Shown here piece by piece: positions 33,701 through 46,868 of a stretch of 64,000 nucleotides of DNA. Below the pieces are notes generated by a model. The model had not been told where the DNA came from. It saw nothing but the letters and a program-made list of their open reading frames with translations, and searched no databases. Origin of the DNA: Neoscytalidium dimidiatum (lineage: Eukaryota > Ascomycota > Dothideomycetes > Botryosphaeriales > Botryosphaeriaceae); contig CM074695.1 of NCBI GenBank assembly GCA_037367355.1, forward strand, positions 3,782,001 to 3,846,000, written 5' to 3'. Each line of letters starts with the position of its first letter. Position 1 is the first letter of the stretch. The translations under genes and the position numbers were made by a program.

Positions 33701-35415
33701 CGCCATCATATGGATTTGGATCGGATTGCCCTGCCCAGACTGATAGCGGGAAAGCCTGGTGCAAGCTGATGCCGTCACCTCGGACGAGCTGCCCTTATCT
33801 CCGTCAGAGCGTCTTTCGTCAACCTACCCATCTTCTTTTTCTTCTTGATTCTTTGTTTAATGATTCTCTGTTTATTGATCGATTTCTGCCGGTGCTCATC
33901 GCGGCCTGTCATGATTCCATGCCGAGGGCCGAGCGATCGGCAGCGCATGGCGGGGAAGGTGACCTTATGACCCGAACGGGAAGTATCATGGCCATGAGTC
34001 CCCAATGCATCGACAGAGGGCGAGAAAGGGAAAATACCCTGGAAGCAAGACTGTCTGACCCAGTGCAGAAATAATTTTTTTTTCTCGCTGCAGGCATTTC
34101 TAAAACTTCCTCTCAGCGGTATCTTCTCGCATCTTGGCGGGTATCTCTTCTCTCTGTGTCTCTCGTGACGCATTCTTTTTTTGGTACCTGCCTGTGATGA
34201 AAGGGCTATGTAGCAGCTCTGCATGATCCATGCAATTGGAGGGCTGGGAGAGGAGGGTGGGAGTCGCAGCTAAAACGCCAACCACACGCATTCGGCATGC
34301 TAGCGCCCGGTCATTGGCTAGCACGACAGGCTGCAGGCTCACTATTCGAAACGATCTTGATGTTCGATCGCGCGGACGTGTGAGTTCGCAAAGCCTAAGC
34401 AACGTTCTGGAAAAGTCAGCGAAGGTTTGACTGTTTGAGAATGATGACGGTGGGGTGGGAGGGACCCGGGGTGCTTGGAGAATCATGTCAAGAGATACAG
34501 TAGAGGGACGGGGGGAGGGCAAGGAGCCCTGCTGCGGGAAGGATTCGGCCAGGGGAGGGATGTTGGATCGAAGTCTAGTAGAAGAAAGCGGGCGGGATTA
34601 TCAATGAGAGAGGGGGAAGGCGTGGGTTCTTTGCTCATCAGACAGGCTCATCAGGCCGCCGCCGTGGGAGATTTCCGCACCCGCTGTCCGCCCTGCAGGG
34701 CTGGCGAACGGACGGGGAATGGCCATCTCTCGGGACATCGGCCGAGAGCTTTGTCCGAACATCGTACCTCGAAGGATCGCAACGGAGAAGAGGGGAGAGG
34801 GGGGAAAAAGGCCTCGTGCCAGGGCCTGCTCGCGGTCTGCGGAACGTCCTGACCCTCCGAAGCGCGAAGCGCGAAACTCGGGACCGGCGCGCAGCCGTTG
34901 AACGCGAGCTCCAACTCAGCAGCCTATTGACGGGTCACGAGGCCGCATCGATTTGCGCGTGTACTCGGAAGCCGTCTGAAGCTGTGGCTGCCGGCAGCTC
35001 GGCTACCAAGAGCTCCGCGTGCCCCATGCCTGCCCTGACTATCCTGAAGCAGCCTGCCAGAAACGCTTTGAAACTTACGCCAAGGCCTCCGACGAGCCTT
35101 GGGAGCAAACGCGTGACGATGGCTGTGCCTGAGGACCGGACGGAGATTGCCTTGTACCTCTTCACGTCCCAGGCTTGCCCTCCCGCTCTCGCTCATCGCC
35201 GCTTTCTCGAATCATTCCACACTGCCTGTCACGCAGCCCGTCACCTCAGCACTGTTCATCTACTACAATATTAACCATGTGCGACGCCCGCGCCAGCTGG
35301 CGGCTGAGGCTGCATACTTTTTGAGCCTATTCTAAATGCCGGAGCTACATCCAATCATACGCGTCGTGTCTAGCCAAAAAAAAAAAATTACACGCGCGAG
35401 GCCGCCAAGCCGCCA

Positions 35416-36536
35416 TCACGCCTCCCAGGCACGATACACAATCTTGCTTCCGTACTTTGCGCCCCGCTTCAGCAGCACCTGGCCCTTCCACTGCTCGACG
35501 TTTGCGGCGTTCACGTACCGGCTCGGTTCCACGCAGAAGCCCGACCGAGGTCCGCGGACGGGTAAGCCGTCGACCGCAGGCACGTCTATGAAGCCGCCAG
35601 TGTAGAACTGGAACGCCGGCTCCGTGCTGTGCACCTCCAGATGGATCTTGGACGCGGGCTGGTAGAATGCTGCCAGCTTCTGCAGGGGCAGGCCCCGCGT
35701 GTCAACGGGGATGGCGCCCGCGTTCTTGTTGACGATGAAGCAGTGGTCGATTACCGGCTCCTTCTCGCCCAGCGTGAACGGTTTGTTCGCCGTCACGCCG
35801 GGGTAGGGCTCGATGGAGCCCGTGGGAATTGCAGTGCTATCAACAGGCAGGTGTTGGTCCGTGGATAGCGTGACCTCCGTGCCCGCGATGGTGGCCGCAG
35901 AGGGTGCCCCAGACAGGTTGAAGTAGCTAAAGTGCGTCGGCGCAGTCAGTCTAGAGCGCATAACAGCCTCAATTTCCCCAGCGCTGTGGTCGCTGGGAAA
36001 TTACGGTGGTGCGATCGTGTCCAAACTTACGTGTGGTTGGTGAGCCCAACGAGCGTCTCCTGGACGCCGTCGTCGCCGACCAGCTCAGCCTCATACTCGG
36101 TCTCCAGGACGGTGTGCTTGGCGCCGTCAACGTCCTCGTTGTACGCCGTGTACCACACTTTAAGCTCAACGGCGCCCGGGTAGCCGCCTTCCCCGTCTGG
36201 GCTCAAGTACTTGAACAGGACCGCCTCCTTGCCGTTTTTGTTCAGCGGAGTAGGTCCGTCAAACTCGCGCTTGCCCCAGCCGCCGTCGCCGCCGTGCAGC
36301 GAGTTTGGCCCGTTGTTGGCGGCCAGCGGGTAGGACCTGCCATTGAGGCTGTTGATCTTGGCGCCCGAGATGCGGTTGGCGACGCGCCCAATCGTCTCGC
36401 CGAAGAAGGGCTTGTTGTACTGCTTGTACTGCTCGGCAGTGGCGAAGTTCTGGACGATGTTCTTGCCATTTACGGAGAATTCCTGGATGATGGCGCCTAG
36501 CGGCAGGAAGGCGACGTTCGATTCAGGCGCAGGCAT
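35416..36536 (-). CDS. Aldose 1-epimerase (galactose mutarotase)
   Basis: Exons in coding order are 36536-36031 and 35926-35416 (338 aa), joined by a 104-nt GTAAGT..TAG intron. The enzyme interconverts alpha and beta anomers of glucose and galactose and feeds galactose into the Leloir pathway; it is cytosolic because no signal peptide is seen. Conserved residues are present: GRVANRI (50-56), His81 in NSLHGG, catalytic His168 in NHTYFNLSG, DHCF near 233, and the catalytic glutamate near 303 in CVEPSRYVN. The intron splits the codon after NH. Length is normal. The galactose operon-like context of bacteria is absent; neighbours are unrelated. Confidence 0.94.
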
Positions 36537-37778
36537 GGTGGCGGACGAGGATCGCGCTGGGGCGGCTGGCGTGCGGGCGCAATAGCGGGCTTGGGCAGGG
36601 CTGTCTCGCAGCGGCGGCTCTGACGCGTACAGTCTCGAAACGGGCGTCTGGAGTGTGCGAGGGTGGTGGGCGGGCGAGGGCGGCCGCTGCTTGAGGCGGG
36701 CGGGATGGCGAGGGGCTCGAGGCCGCGGTGTGGTGGCGGCGGTGGTGGTGGTGGTAGTGATGCGCGCCGATCACAGCGTAGCTTCGCGTCGCGACAACTC
36801 TACTGCGCGCGGTGCCTGGGCGTGCATGCGGATGCTGATGGTACCTGGCGGCCTGGGCGAGCTGCTGCTTAAATCAGTCGCGCAGCGCCGTCGGGTGAGC
36901 TATCGTGACGTCTCTCGTGGGGCCTTCCGGTGGGCGAGGGCGGGGAGCCCTCTTCCTCCTCTCTTCAGGCTATTCTGGGTATTCGCAGCGCGCCCCGCCC
37001 TGCAGCGGCGGGAGTATCCTCACGCCAAATGAGCCGCAAAAATAGAACCCGAGACAGCAGCAGGGAGCCAACTGCCGGACAAGGGCGCGCGACCTTGAGG
37101 CTGCAGAGCCTGCAAGCCTGCAGAGCCTGCGACACTGGCCGTCGTTGGGCTGAGTTTGGCTGTATTTTTGGGCCCAAGGTTAAGGCCTGTGCTTAGTCAA
37201 TACATTCCCTATCTGATCGGACTCGGACTGTCGACGGGCAGCAGGCAGGCTGCTCCCTGCGATGCCAAGCGGCCCTCCACCGCCCGTCGAGTCAGCCGGC
37301 CATCGGCGGTCTAGACATTTTGCTTGCGAGTCTCTTCGTATGCTGAAATTAATTCCCTGGTCGTCGCGGGGACGGCTGATCCCCGCCCCGGAGATCAGAG
37401 CCACAGTTCCGCACGCAATCCCTCCGTCATTTGCCTCGCGTCATGATGAACCAAATACTCAGAAACGTTGTGTTGCTGCAGACAGTAATTCCACCCAAAG
37501 ACATCGCCCCAAGCTAGCGAGTGCTTTTGCGAGCCCGTGTTCGTAGCCCGTACAGTCCATGCCAAATAGTACAAAGGAAATATCCAAATCAGAAACCAGC
37601 TCATCAGAAGTGGTGTGGTATGGCCCTCTCGCCATTGCCCCGGTAACGCCAGTACGCCGTGTCCTCAAGTTCCCCGCTTGAACGCACAAAGATCTATGTC
37701 CCACATGTACAGCCCAAAGGCCTATCCCTCCCTTTAACCCCAGATAATACATTGTACCAAATCTTTAAATCCCAACGT
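36537..37778. other. Intergenic region between aldose epimerase and Zn2Cys6 gene
   Basis: The part next to 36537 is GC-rich with a GGT-type repeat (about 36727-36757) and should contain the epimerase promoter. A short duplication of GCAGAGCCTGC lies at about 37101-37131. The part near 37778 is the 3' flank of the regulator. No gene is supported. Confidence 0.5.
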
Positions 37779-38817
37779 TCATGCGAATTGTGCTGCGAAG
37801 TCGTTTTGCAGCGCGCTGGGGTTTATCGAAGTGATCCACGGGTCGCCCATGAGGGGCTGGCCGGAGTAGGGGTCCATCGGTGCGTCGTAGTGCCCAAAGT
37901 CGAACGAAGTGGGGATGTTGTTAGCCATCATGTCGTCCATCATCGTCCTGTCCATGGCGAATGGCGATTGCATCAGCTCGGCGGCGGTCTGGGGGGCTGG
38001 TCTTGTGTCCCACATCTGGGCGTGGGGCTGCTGCTTCAAGCTGGGGTCGTTGAGAGGGAGGCCGTGGTGCGAGAGAGGTTGGCTCATGGGGGCGGGCGGC
38101 GTAGCAACTCCGATGGTGCTGGGGGCCCTGACGTAGGCGGGCTCCCAGTTCAGCTTTGGCGGGGTGGGCGGGCTGCCGTGAGAGGAAGGCGAAGAAGCGT
38201 GGGCGTGGTCGGACTCGGAGCCAATGGAACCTCTCCTCTTGAGAGCAGGGCCTGCTTGTGCCTCCTCCTCATCCCGCAGCCGCTTCTCCATGCGCGTGAA
38301 ATCCTCCTCGAAAGGCTCGTACTGGCTGGTGCCCTCCTTCGGCTGCAACAGGTCAAGTCTCTCGAGGATGTCGTGGGTGAGCGGGTGGCCGCCTTGTTGC
38401 TCAGTCAATGGTGTGCCGGGCCATCCCTCGCCGGCATTCAATCTTCTGTACAGTTCGCGAAGACCTGCGACAAGCTGCGCTTGTTGTTGCTCGAGCATCT
38501 CAACGTAGCTATGGAGTGTATGAGCATTGGCATCATTATAGCGGGAGCGGACGTGCTAACCCCTTGGGATAAACCTTGTCGTGGGACTTCTTGCGCTCTC
38601 CGAACACGCAAATGGCATTGTCGGCCTTGCAGCGGCCACATGGGTTGGAACCATCACACTGTGCCAGGTTAGAATGGGGGCCAGGGCGGGGCAGTGACAG
38701 AGCACTGACCTTGGACTTCTTAAGGCGGCAGCGGTCACAGGCCTTGCAGACCCGCTTGCGAATATTGTTGTCTGTTGGGGACTCCATTGACGGCGAACGC
38801 TCCAGGTGGGAGGACAT
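37779..38817 (-). CDS. Zn2Cys6 (C6 fungal type) transcription factor
   Basis: Exons in coding order are 38817-38710, 38658-38561 and 38508-37779 (311 aa). The N-terminal binuclear zinc cluster has cysteines 27, 30, 37, 43, 46 and 53 (C-X2-C-X6-C-X5-C-X2-C-X6-C) within basic sequence, and intron 1 falls between Lys36 and Cys37. A linker (FGERKKSHDKVYPKG) and a short coiled-coil (YVEMLEQQQAQLVAGLRELY, about 69-88) follow, a likely dimer interface. The rest is Ser/Pro-rich and acidic with a Met/Asp-rich C-terminal part. The large middle homology region of many C6 factors is missing, so this is a short-form regulator. Target genes cannot be told from the sequence. Confidence 0.9.
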
Positions 38818-41800
38818 GTAAGGGGAGGACGACAGTGAAGTAGGTGCGGCGTGGCCTAGCCTGAGCAGCGAGGAAGTGATAGGTGGCTGGGCGAGGGCAG
38901 GTGTAGGCAGAGGTTGAACAAGTGATGATGCAAGGTGATGGCAAGCAGTGGCAAGCTAACACTGGGGCAGGTCTGTGTGATGTGAAGCACGGAAAGAAAA
39001 GACCCTGCGTGAGAGGTGGGACGGTAGGCAGATATATCCAACTGGCAGGAGTGACTATTGGGCCGGAAAGTTTAAGACCAAGAGCGTGCCCAGCTGGCCA
39101 TTCGCGCAGCGTAATTATGGATTGTGCTCAGCAGCGCGCGCAGGGCCGCGCACGTACCGCCAGTACATCTGTACATCCGCATCATCGCGTCCGACACCGT
39201 TTGGATTACATTCGGCCGGTCGAGCAGCGGACAGGGGGGGCAGTAGGGTTGTTGCTTGGGGACCGGGGTGCGGCGCTGCACCAGGCCTGATCCCGGCCGC
39301 CAGAAAACGGCGTTCCAGCGCGCGCACGGGGAAAAGCCTAAGTGGCAGATCCCGGCGCGTTTGCGGTCATGCATACGGTGGCTTCGAGAAGCGTCGGCTG
39401 TGCATAACTCGGATGGCGGCAAGCACAGGCGTGGCAGATCCCCTGCGCGGGTCGGATTCAGACGAGTCCGAGTCTGGCGCTCTTCGGACGAAACTGAGGC
39501 TGCCACCTCCGCAGTACTCGCGCGCCCGTCGCACGATGCCAGCGACTCGTGGGTGCAGAGCTGCCGGTGCTGGTGCTGATGCTGGTGCTGTCGGCGCTGC
39601 TGCGTCCCCGCGTCCGCTGCCCGCTGCCCGCTGCCCGCCGCCCGCTGCCCGCGGAGTGCGAGGCCAACAAGCTTTGCGCTGCCCTCAGTGACGCTGCATC
39701 AGCGCGCGCGCCGCGATATCTCATCAACGCCGACCCTCGGCCGCGGGCTTTTGGACGGGCAGCGAAGCTCGACCGCGCTTGAAAATGGCTCACCGAGCGC
39801 GAGGGCGTCTGACGTAACGGGCAGCGGTCGCGCAAGCGCTGCCAGAGGCGGCCTAGCAGCCTCGGGGCCGCAGCCACAGCAGAGCTCGTAAGCCGTATCC
39901 TGTGCGTCGGATTGAAAGCTGGTGCGGGAGGCCGATCTCCCGCGCCGCTGGCAGCAGAGGGCGCGTGGGAGCGCGAAAAACGCTGTCAGCAGGCCTAACT
40001 CCGTCCCACCGCGCCGCTTAGCGAGAGGCCCGCCTGCTGACACAGCGGGCACGTAAGGGCGACAGCACGCTGCCATGATGCCCCCCGATGCCCCCAGCCA
40101 TCATCACGATAGACCTCCCACTGTCCACCGCACGCCGCATGCCATGCCCGCCCGTCGGCCGACGGCAAGTGCCACTCCAGCAGCCCCAATTGATATAAAA
40201 CTTCGCGACTCGTGCGCCCACCACCTGATATCGCGCCCGCCCGCGCGCGCTTAATCAGCCTGTCCAGTCCAGCCAGCCCACAGCCCGTGGCCGTGGCCGC
40301 GCGCGCTGTGCTATGAGTTCGGAGCAGGCGACCTTGACGGTCGGAGCCCTGGAGCGTTTTCTTATATTTTTTTTTTCCCCTGCGTACTGCACACTACGTA
40401 CACAGTAGGTTGTTCCACCCCGCCCGCCAGTGACAAAAGCGCCAAGCGGCAGCAAACACGTTTTGCGTGCCCGTTTCAGTGCCTTCTTCGACGTCGCCTC
40501 GTCGCCTCGTCGCGCCCATCGCGGCGGCCGCACGCCATCTCTTCCTCAACGGCATTCTCTTCATCAAACTGGCTCTCCTTGTTGTGGGCTTGGCACTCCA
40601 CAGCGCTCTGGGCGTCGTCGCGGCCTCGGTGGCTGCAAGTTCTTGGCATCCTGCGATCGTGCTCGAGGATGCTCTGTTCGACGTCTTGGCGCCGACACCT
40701 GCCGGCAGTTCTATGGGCCGGCAGTGAACGCTGATCGCGCCATTGGTCGGGAGGGGCCATGCGAAATAGCATTTGTCGATTCATTGCGCTCGCGTGAGAG
40801 GGGTGATCTGGCAGCGGCACCGCCTCGAGGAACTACTGCGGGCGTCTGGCACCGTGTATAGGTGTCGCATCGCATGGGCCTGGCATCCGGGGCTGGGCAG
40901 CTAGGGCTTATACGGCTGACAGCTCGAATCTGATGGGCTTGTTGGACCCTGCAGCCAGCGGACAGCGCATCGACAGAGCTGTCTCCCCCAGAATGGACGG
41001 CGAGCGCCACCAGGTGAGATGGGCGGCAGGCGCAGCCCTTGGATCCGGGGCGATCTCGAGGTACATGCTTCCTTTTCCGGCCGTGGAGGCCAAGATCTAG
41101 GCTATTACTGCCTTGGAACGCTGGAGCGCTCCTCCGCCATACGTGCTATTGTATTGTGCAAGCATCTGCGCGACGGGACCTGCTTCCCCTCGCCCAAGCA
41201 AGTGCTGGACGCCGCCAGTCGCCGCCGTTGTCGCTGCCAGTGGCCTCGACATTCAAGCGCCCTCACGTCACCCCAAGCTTTCGGTAGCAGACCGTGACAG
41301 CAAGCTTCAGCCGTTGAAGCTCTCGCATTCGTCGCGCGGGCGCAAGGGCTTCGGAATCGCGGTACCCGTGCTCCGAATACGAATGCGCTGTGCTGCGAAC
41401 GCTTCTGGAAGACGCCTCAGGATGCGAAATCTGGCTGCAGGCGAGGGACCAAGCAGATCAGCCGCCGAGCTGGCGGCTGCTGATGGCCAGGCAAATACGC
41501 GTTACGAGTACGGCGGCGGCGACGAGTTGGACTTGAGACTTGGACCTGGGCATGTACCTGGACTTGGACTCGGGCTTGAGACTCGGACCCTGGAGTGGGC
41601 ACGCTGGCGGGCGATGACCCAGGCGAGTGGAAGCAGATCCGCAGGCAGTCCACTTTCTCTGCGAAAACACGACCAGCCCAGCCCGCTGTGTCTTTCTTCC
41701 CCGCACTCCCTCGCCCTCAGCAGCGGGCCAGGGCAAGGGAACACTTCACAGCAAGTCACCGCTTTTGCTCCAGCATCCCTTCGAGTCACCGCTCTTGGCC

Positions 41801-44800
41801 CACTGTGGGAAACGCCGTCGAGCTAGCAGCCCTCGACGCCGAGCTGCACTCTCTCTCTCGGATCCCGTCCGCCCCGTCTTCCATCCCCCGAATCCCCGTT
41901 TAACTCCGTGGGGGTGCGCGCTTGGATCTGCCCACGGAGTCCGCGCGGCGCTCTCCCAGCGGCCTGCTGCTGCTGCCCCTGTCGCTTGCGCCAGGCGGCT
42001 GCCGGCTACTCCAGTGCCGCGAGACATCTCAGCCCTGCCCAGACAGCGCGTGCGAACCTCACCCTCACCAGCGCGCGCTCACGATTGTTTGCCAGGCCAA
42101 CGAGCAGTTGCTGCTGCCTGAGTGCTATTTCGATGCCCGCTTGCTCTTTGTTTCCGCGCCCACGGCCCCCGCGCGCTCCAAAGGAGTCATCAGCCCTTCA
42201 CGCCACCATCATCCTTTCTTGTTCCCGCTTCCTCGCCTTACCAGAACCGTCGTGTGCTGCGCCTCACGCGCATCTCAATGCTGGTTACGGCTCCTGTAAT
42301 GTCTGATCCGCGCGAATCACTGCGCCCTGCGCCGTGCCCTGGAATGCTATCGAAATTGTGCTTGCTGCACCTTAATGATCAGAACGATCACAAGATCCAC
42401 AGAAAAAGTCAGCGCCGACGGACTTTGGTTATCTGCGCCTCCTTCGTTTCCACCGACTCCACTCGATATCCACAGAGCGGGCTGGAATCACCGTCGAAGG
42501 AGGGAACGCGACGCGAGGCGAAGCGCCAGGAAGAAGAAGATTTTTATTTAACAAAAAAAAAAGAAAAGAAAAGAAAAAAGAGGCGGTGATGATGCTGATG
42601 CTGGCGCTGGAAGGAGGCAGTTGCCCGTTACATGTACGCTCCGTTCCTGCAAGCTGCACGTTCTCAAAGGCACGGCCGCCCCGCGCACTGACTGCTGCGG
42701 TATAGGCAAGGCCTTCGCAGCTTCAGCTGTTTTGGGACACCTAGAATGCTATCGAACAAACAATCCAACACATATGCTCGGCCCGTTTTCTCCACAGAGA
42801 AAGTAGGTGTGGCCGCAGGCGCAGGGCAGTGAAAACACAGGAACTAGCCTGCAGTGACGTGTTCTCTGTGCTGCTTTCGCACGAGCTTTTGCTCCTTTCG
42901 TGAACAGCCCGAGGCCATCCTGACCGGTTGGCTCTTCGCCTATAATCCTCCCGTATACAAAAAAATCGGGGGCTGCCGGTGAGCGGATGGTCCGAGGCCC
43001 GTGTCTGTGCCCGCCCAACTCTCCGAAGCCCGAGTCTAGAAAACATAGCGACACAGTACTTGGCAGGTATGATCGTTGATCCGCCCGTCTGGGGAGCTGA
43101 TCAGTGATCAGGCAAGGCGAATTCCCGTGGCCTTCGATTTCGATTTCGACACGAACCCAGCACCGACACCGCCCCGGAGGCACCCTGGAGATCTAGCTCG
43201 AAAAGTTGCAGAGCGCATGGCAGGCATATCCATAATGCGCACTCTCCATCAAGCAAGATGCAAAAGCCGAATGACGCTTGTCGCAACCTTTGCTGGCCAC
43301 CCACGCGTCAGCATTGTCCACTGCTTTTTTGATCCCAACTCCACTACGTGAGCGTCATCCAGCGTCCTTGCCGCCCGTTACATCCCGGTTTGTTGTCAAC
43401 AAACACAACAACATCAATGACGTCTCAGCCACCACTGTGCTCGAGACTTACCGTCGCCGGTAACGCGTGAAGCACGCTCCGTTCCAGATCTCCCTAGTTG
43501 CTCTTTCCAAATCTCAGCCTCACGCCATACACCGGAAATCTGAGGTTTGATGAATCTGGATGCCGGTCGCCACCAAGCCATCCGATAGATACCCCCGATA
43601 TCCGTCGTTGCGCGAGCCGGGCATCAGGATGTCAGAAACGCCTCTCCCGTTTCCAAGACCCGTCCGCACGGGTATCGAAAAGGACTCGGCTTCATCCGCT
43701 CGTATCTCTCCAAGTGCCGAGAGGTGCCTGCGCTTCCCTGGGCTTGCCGGGCCTTACCGTCGGAGGTTGGAAAATCACCGACGGCATCTGGGGCAAGGTA
43801 GGGACCAGGAGCTTTCATGCCGGTGGGGATTTCCGGACCCTTCAGCATTAGCATCAGGGGAACGAACCGCATTCGCCCAACCCCTACTCGCGCAGCGGAC
43901 TGGCCTACTGGCCTCGACGCGCTCCACTGGAGTGTTTCTGGGATCAGCCTTCTTCTGGTGCTTGCTTGCCTGATCGTGTCCTGTACGCCAGATCATTTCC
44001 GAAAAGAGTGGTGTTTAACCTTAGACATCACGAAATACTGACTGATACCCCGCTGAAAGAGCCTCTGCAGATGAAGAACGTTCAATTTTGCGTTTGTAAT
44101 CCACGGCCTCTCTCCCGCCTCCTCTATACCCCCCCTCCCTAACCATGCTCTTTTTCGTTCCTGTGTATCTAGCGTATCTGACAATTACACATCTCGGCCT
44201 CGGTCTCAATTACTAATATTCATACGGACCTCTCCGGATCGGCCCTACAACGTTTCTCATAACCTTAAACAGTCATAGCGGAGCACTCCCCTCCAAACAT
44301 CAATTCATGCTTCTTCGGCTCGGTGTCGCCCGGGCAGAAGTGACGACGTAAATGCGAAATGAGAAAAGAACCCCCCAACAGACTCCTCGATGCCAAGACA
44401 GATGATTTAGTTCTCAGGGTCTCGATCTTGGGCACATGGGGGGAGCACACGCTCCCTACCTCCGTCCCCATGATACCATTCTGAGCAAGTCCATGAAGCT
44501 TGTCTGTTCTCTCTCGGGTAGCTGGATTCCTCAACTCCGTAAGCGTCAAGTCTTCTCGCCCGTCCATCCATCCTCCTTCCGTCATTTGCTCGGCGGACTG
44601 GAAACGGCCGCCTCCGCATCGCATGAGCATTCAACCACCATCATCATCCTTTCATCGTCATGTGGCCCTGTCCTTCCCGTTACCCCTCGTATCGTTTATT
44701 TTGTTTAAGCTGGCCAGCAGTGTCTAAGCCGCACCAAAACGCGCGGACTGACGGGGTACGTGCGGCTTTGTTGAAACGGCAAATAGGAACTTTCTGCGTC

Positions 44801-46868
44801 CGGGCCTCCGCGCGCTGGCGCAATAGTCCCCTTAGTCGCCTGGCCTTATAGTCAGTCAGGAAAGTCTGTCACCGGAGCAGGCGAAAAGGGCATCACAAGC
44901 GACAGACGAAGAACCAGACCCGATTCTCGACCGCTCTTGATGATGTGATATTACCTACTCAGTAGAGAACTGTCAGTCGCATGTGTATACCCTTGACTCG
45001 CTGCGCCTGTCGCTCTTTCGGTGCCCCGCGCCAGCGCCGATGCACCTCTCTGTCTCTCTGCTCCCGGCACGCGCGCGTGCGCGCGAGCTCACTCAACGGC
45101 CCTAATGTCCCCCCGACCGGAGCCATCGTCGTCCCGGATCTCCGGGTCAGGGCTCCCGCCATCCGTGCTCCCTCATCTTCGTCCTCCGTCTCTGCTGTCC
45201 GTCCAGCTTTTGCTTTTCTGTTTCGTCGCGATGCGCGCGGCGCGGCCCTTTCGCGAGTCCGTGTCCGAGGTGTTTTCACCCTCTCCTCTCGCGATCGCAA
45301 CTCTGTTGAGATCGATCAGCTAGCCACACCCCCTCCCAAAGGTACATGAGCGGCGATGGTGATAACGATGGGCTGTCGATGGGGTGATCATTCCCTTCCC
45401 CAACGGTGATTTGGGCGGCAGATTTCACCCAGGCGCGCTGGCTGCCACTGTCATGGACAATGTGCCGGTGGGAAAGGGAGGTGGTGGACGTGGAACAAAC
45501 CAGCTCATGCATGTGGTAGTGTGTCTCAAGTCTCCCTCCCCTACAGCCCAAAACCCCAACCCCCCAACAGCCCTACAATCCCTGCGCGCTTCTCGTATAG
45601 GCAAGAACCCCTGCGCGAAAGCCTGAGGCAGATCATTTCCTGCCTTGGGCCGATGGGCACAGAAAACACAGAGAGAAAAAAAAAAAGGTTTAACTATATT
45701 GGATTGATGAGTTGTTTGTCACATTGCACTGACCCTTTTCTGTTCTTCACCTAACTTCCTGATCATTTGCTTCTGTGCGTTCGGCGGGCCGCCGAAGTAG
45801 AAGCTTGGTATGTTGCTGAGCTGTCCTCTTTTCGCGAGTCGTGCAGATGTCTCAGTTGTCGTAAGATGTCGTGCGCATATGCAAGTTCGCGCTCGACCCA
45901 GGCGGTGAGTATGGTGGTGAAAGGGGGCTAGTCTAACGCGAATGAGTAGGAGTGTTAATCACAGGTAAGAGAAAGTTGAGTTCGAGGTCGCTAGTTGTAC
46001 TGGTGATGAGAAGAGATCTCGACGAAGAATAGGGGGTCGTCCTTCGGTCGAGCATGAAAGAGACCGTAAGACCGGGAGACAAGAAGCAATAGAAGTAGCG
46101 GCGCTTTGCGTCGAGACTTTGGCTGAATGGATGAGCTAGCATGTTGCTGCGAGCTTCTTTCGGGAACTGTTGCAAGAAATCAAGAGTACGAGTCCACATC
46201 TCCGAACCGTCCAGCTACGTCGCTCATTGCACGTGTGAGATAAGAGAGCTAGCTGTCGAAATATCCTATTTGTGATAGACCATTACTGTGCCGTTTGCGG
46301 GATTTCTTTTGGCAATCCTTTTTCGGCTCCACATCTCGGATGCGCCGTGCGTGGAGTATCCCCAACGGTGGTACCAATAAGCCTCATTGTGTGAATGTTA
46401 CGTGTCTGTAGGCAACCAAAGGATCAGCTATCCGTCACTCATCACCTCGAACCCTTAGCATATACCCCATTGTATATGATGGGCGCTCTTCATCTCTCAG
46501 ATAGGCATGATGGGAATTAATCGAATGAAATACGAATGCTGAAGATCAATGTACGAACGCAACGAATGATGAATGCCCCTGTCTTTGCCATAAGGTATCG
46601 CCAACACAGATTTGTACAAACAACACCACCGATCTAGCTGAATTGATGAGAAGCAATGAAACAAAGGCCCTGAAGCAAGGCATAGATTGTGAATGGAGGA
46701 ACAGATAATGGCATATAAAGAACCGAGAAGGATCAGAAGTGTCGCAATGCTTAGGTTAAAGGGGAAAACATATTGTCAAGAAAGATGTGGGGAGAAACTG
46801 TTGCTCGCGCAAACTTACTCTCCCTCTCCAGAACATGGGAGGGGCGATCAGTGATCTCCTTCTCGCCT
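38818..46868. other. 8-kb gene-free stretch
   Basis: It lies upstream of the Zn2Cys6 gene and downstream of the phosphatase. Very GC-rich from about 39.1 to 42.1 kb (CCCGCTG tandem units near 39615-39650, TTGGAC-like units near 41525-41590), then closer to average. Poly-A/AAAAG near 42551-42580. Open frames overlap on both strands without family motifs or splice-consistent chains. I see no tRNA, rRNA or transposon remnant. Confidence 0.5.

Larger units (their letters stand above)
23900..35415. other. 11.5-kb gene-free stretch with microsatellites
   Basis: I read both strands and find no protein family motif, splice-consistent exon chain, tRNA or rRNA. Composition is GC-rich with many short homopolymers (poly-T near 28010-28026, poly-A near 28123-28139 and 32954-32968) and several microsatellites listed separately. 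Open frames of 100-250 codons occur but overlap on both strands, usually lack an ATG and follow simple repeats or GC-rich tracts. CpA and TpG are not depleted, so it is not a RIP-degraded transposon block. It may hold long non-coding transcripts or regulatory DNA; the sequence alone does not show which. Confidence 0.5.

Noticed and set aside
37659..38672. Plus-strand open frame of 337 codons over the Zn2Cys6 gene
   Set aside because: It is the antisense shadow; the zinc cluster and spliced frame are on the minus strand.
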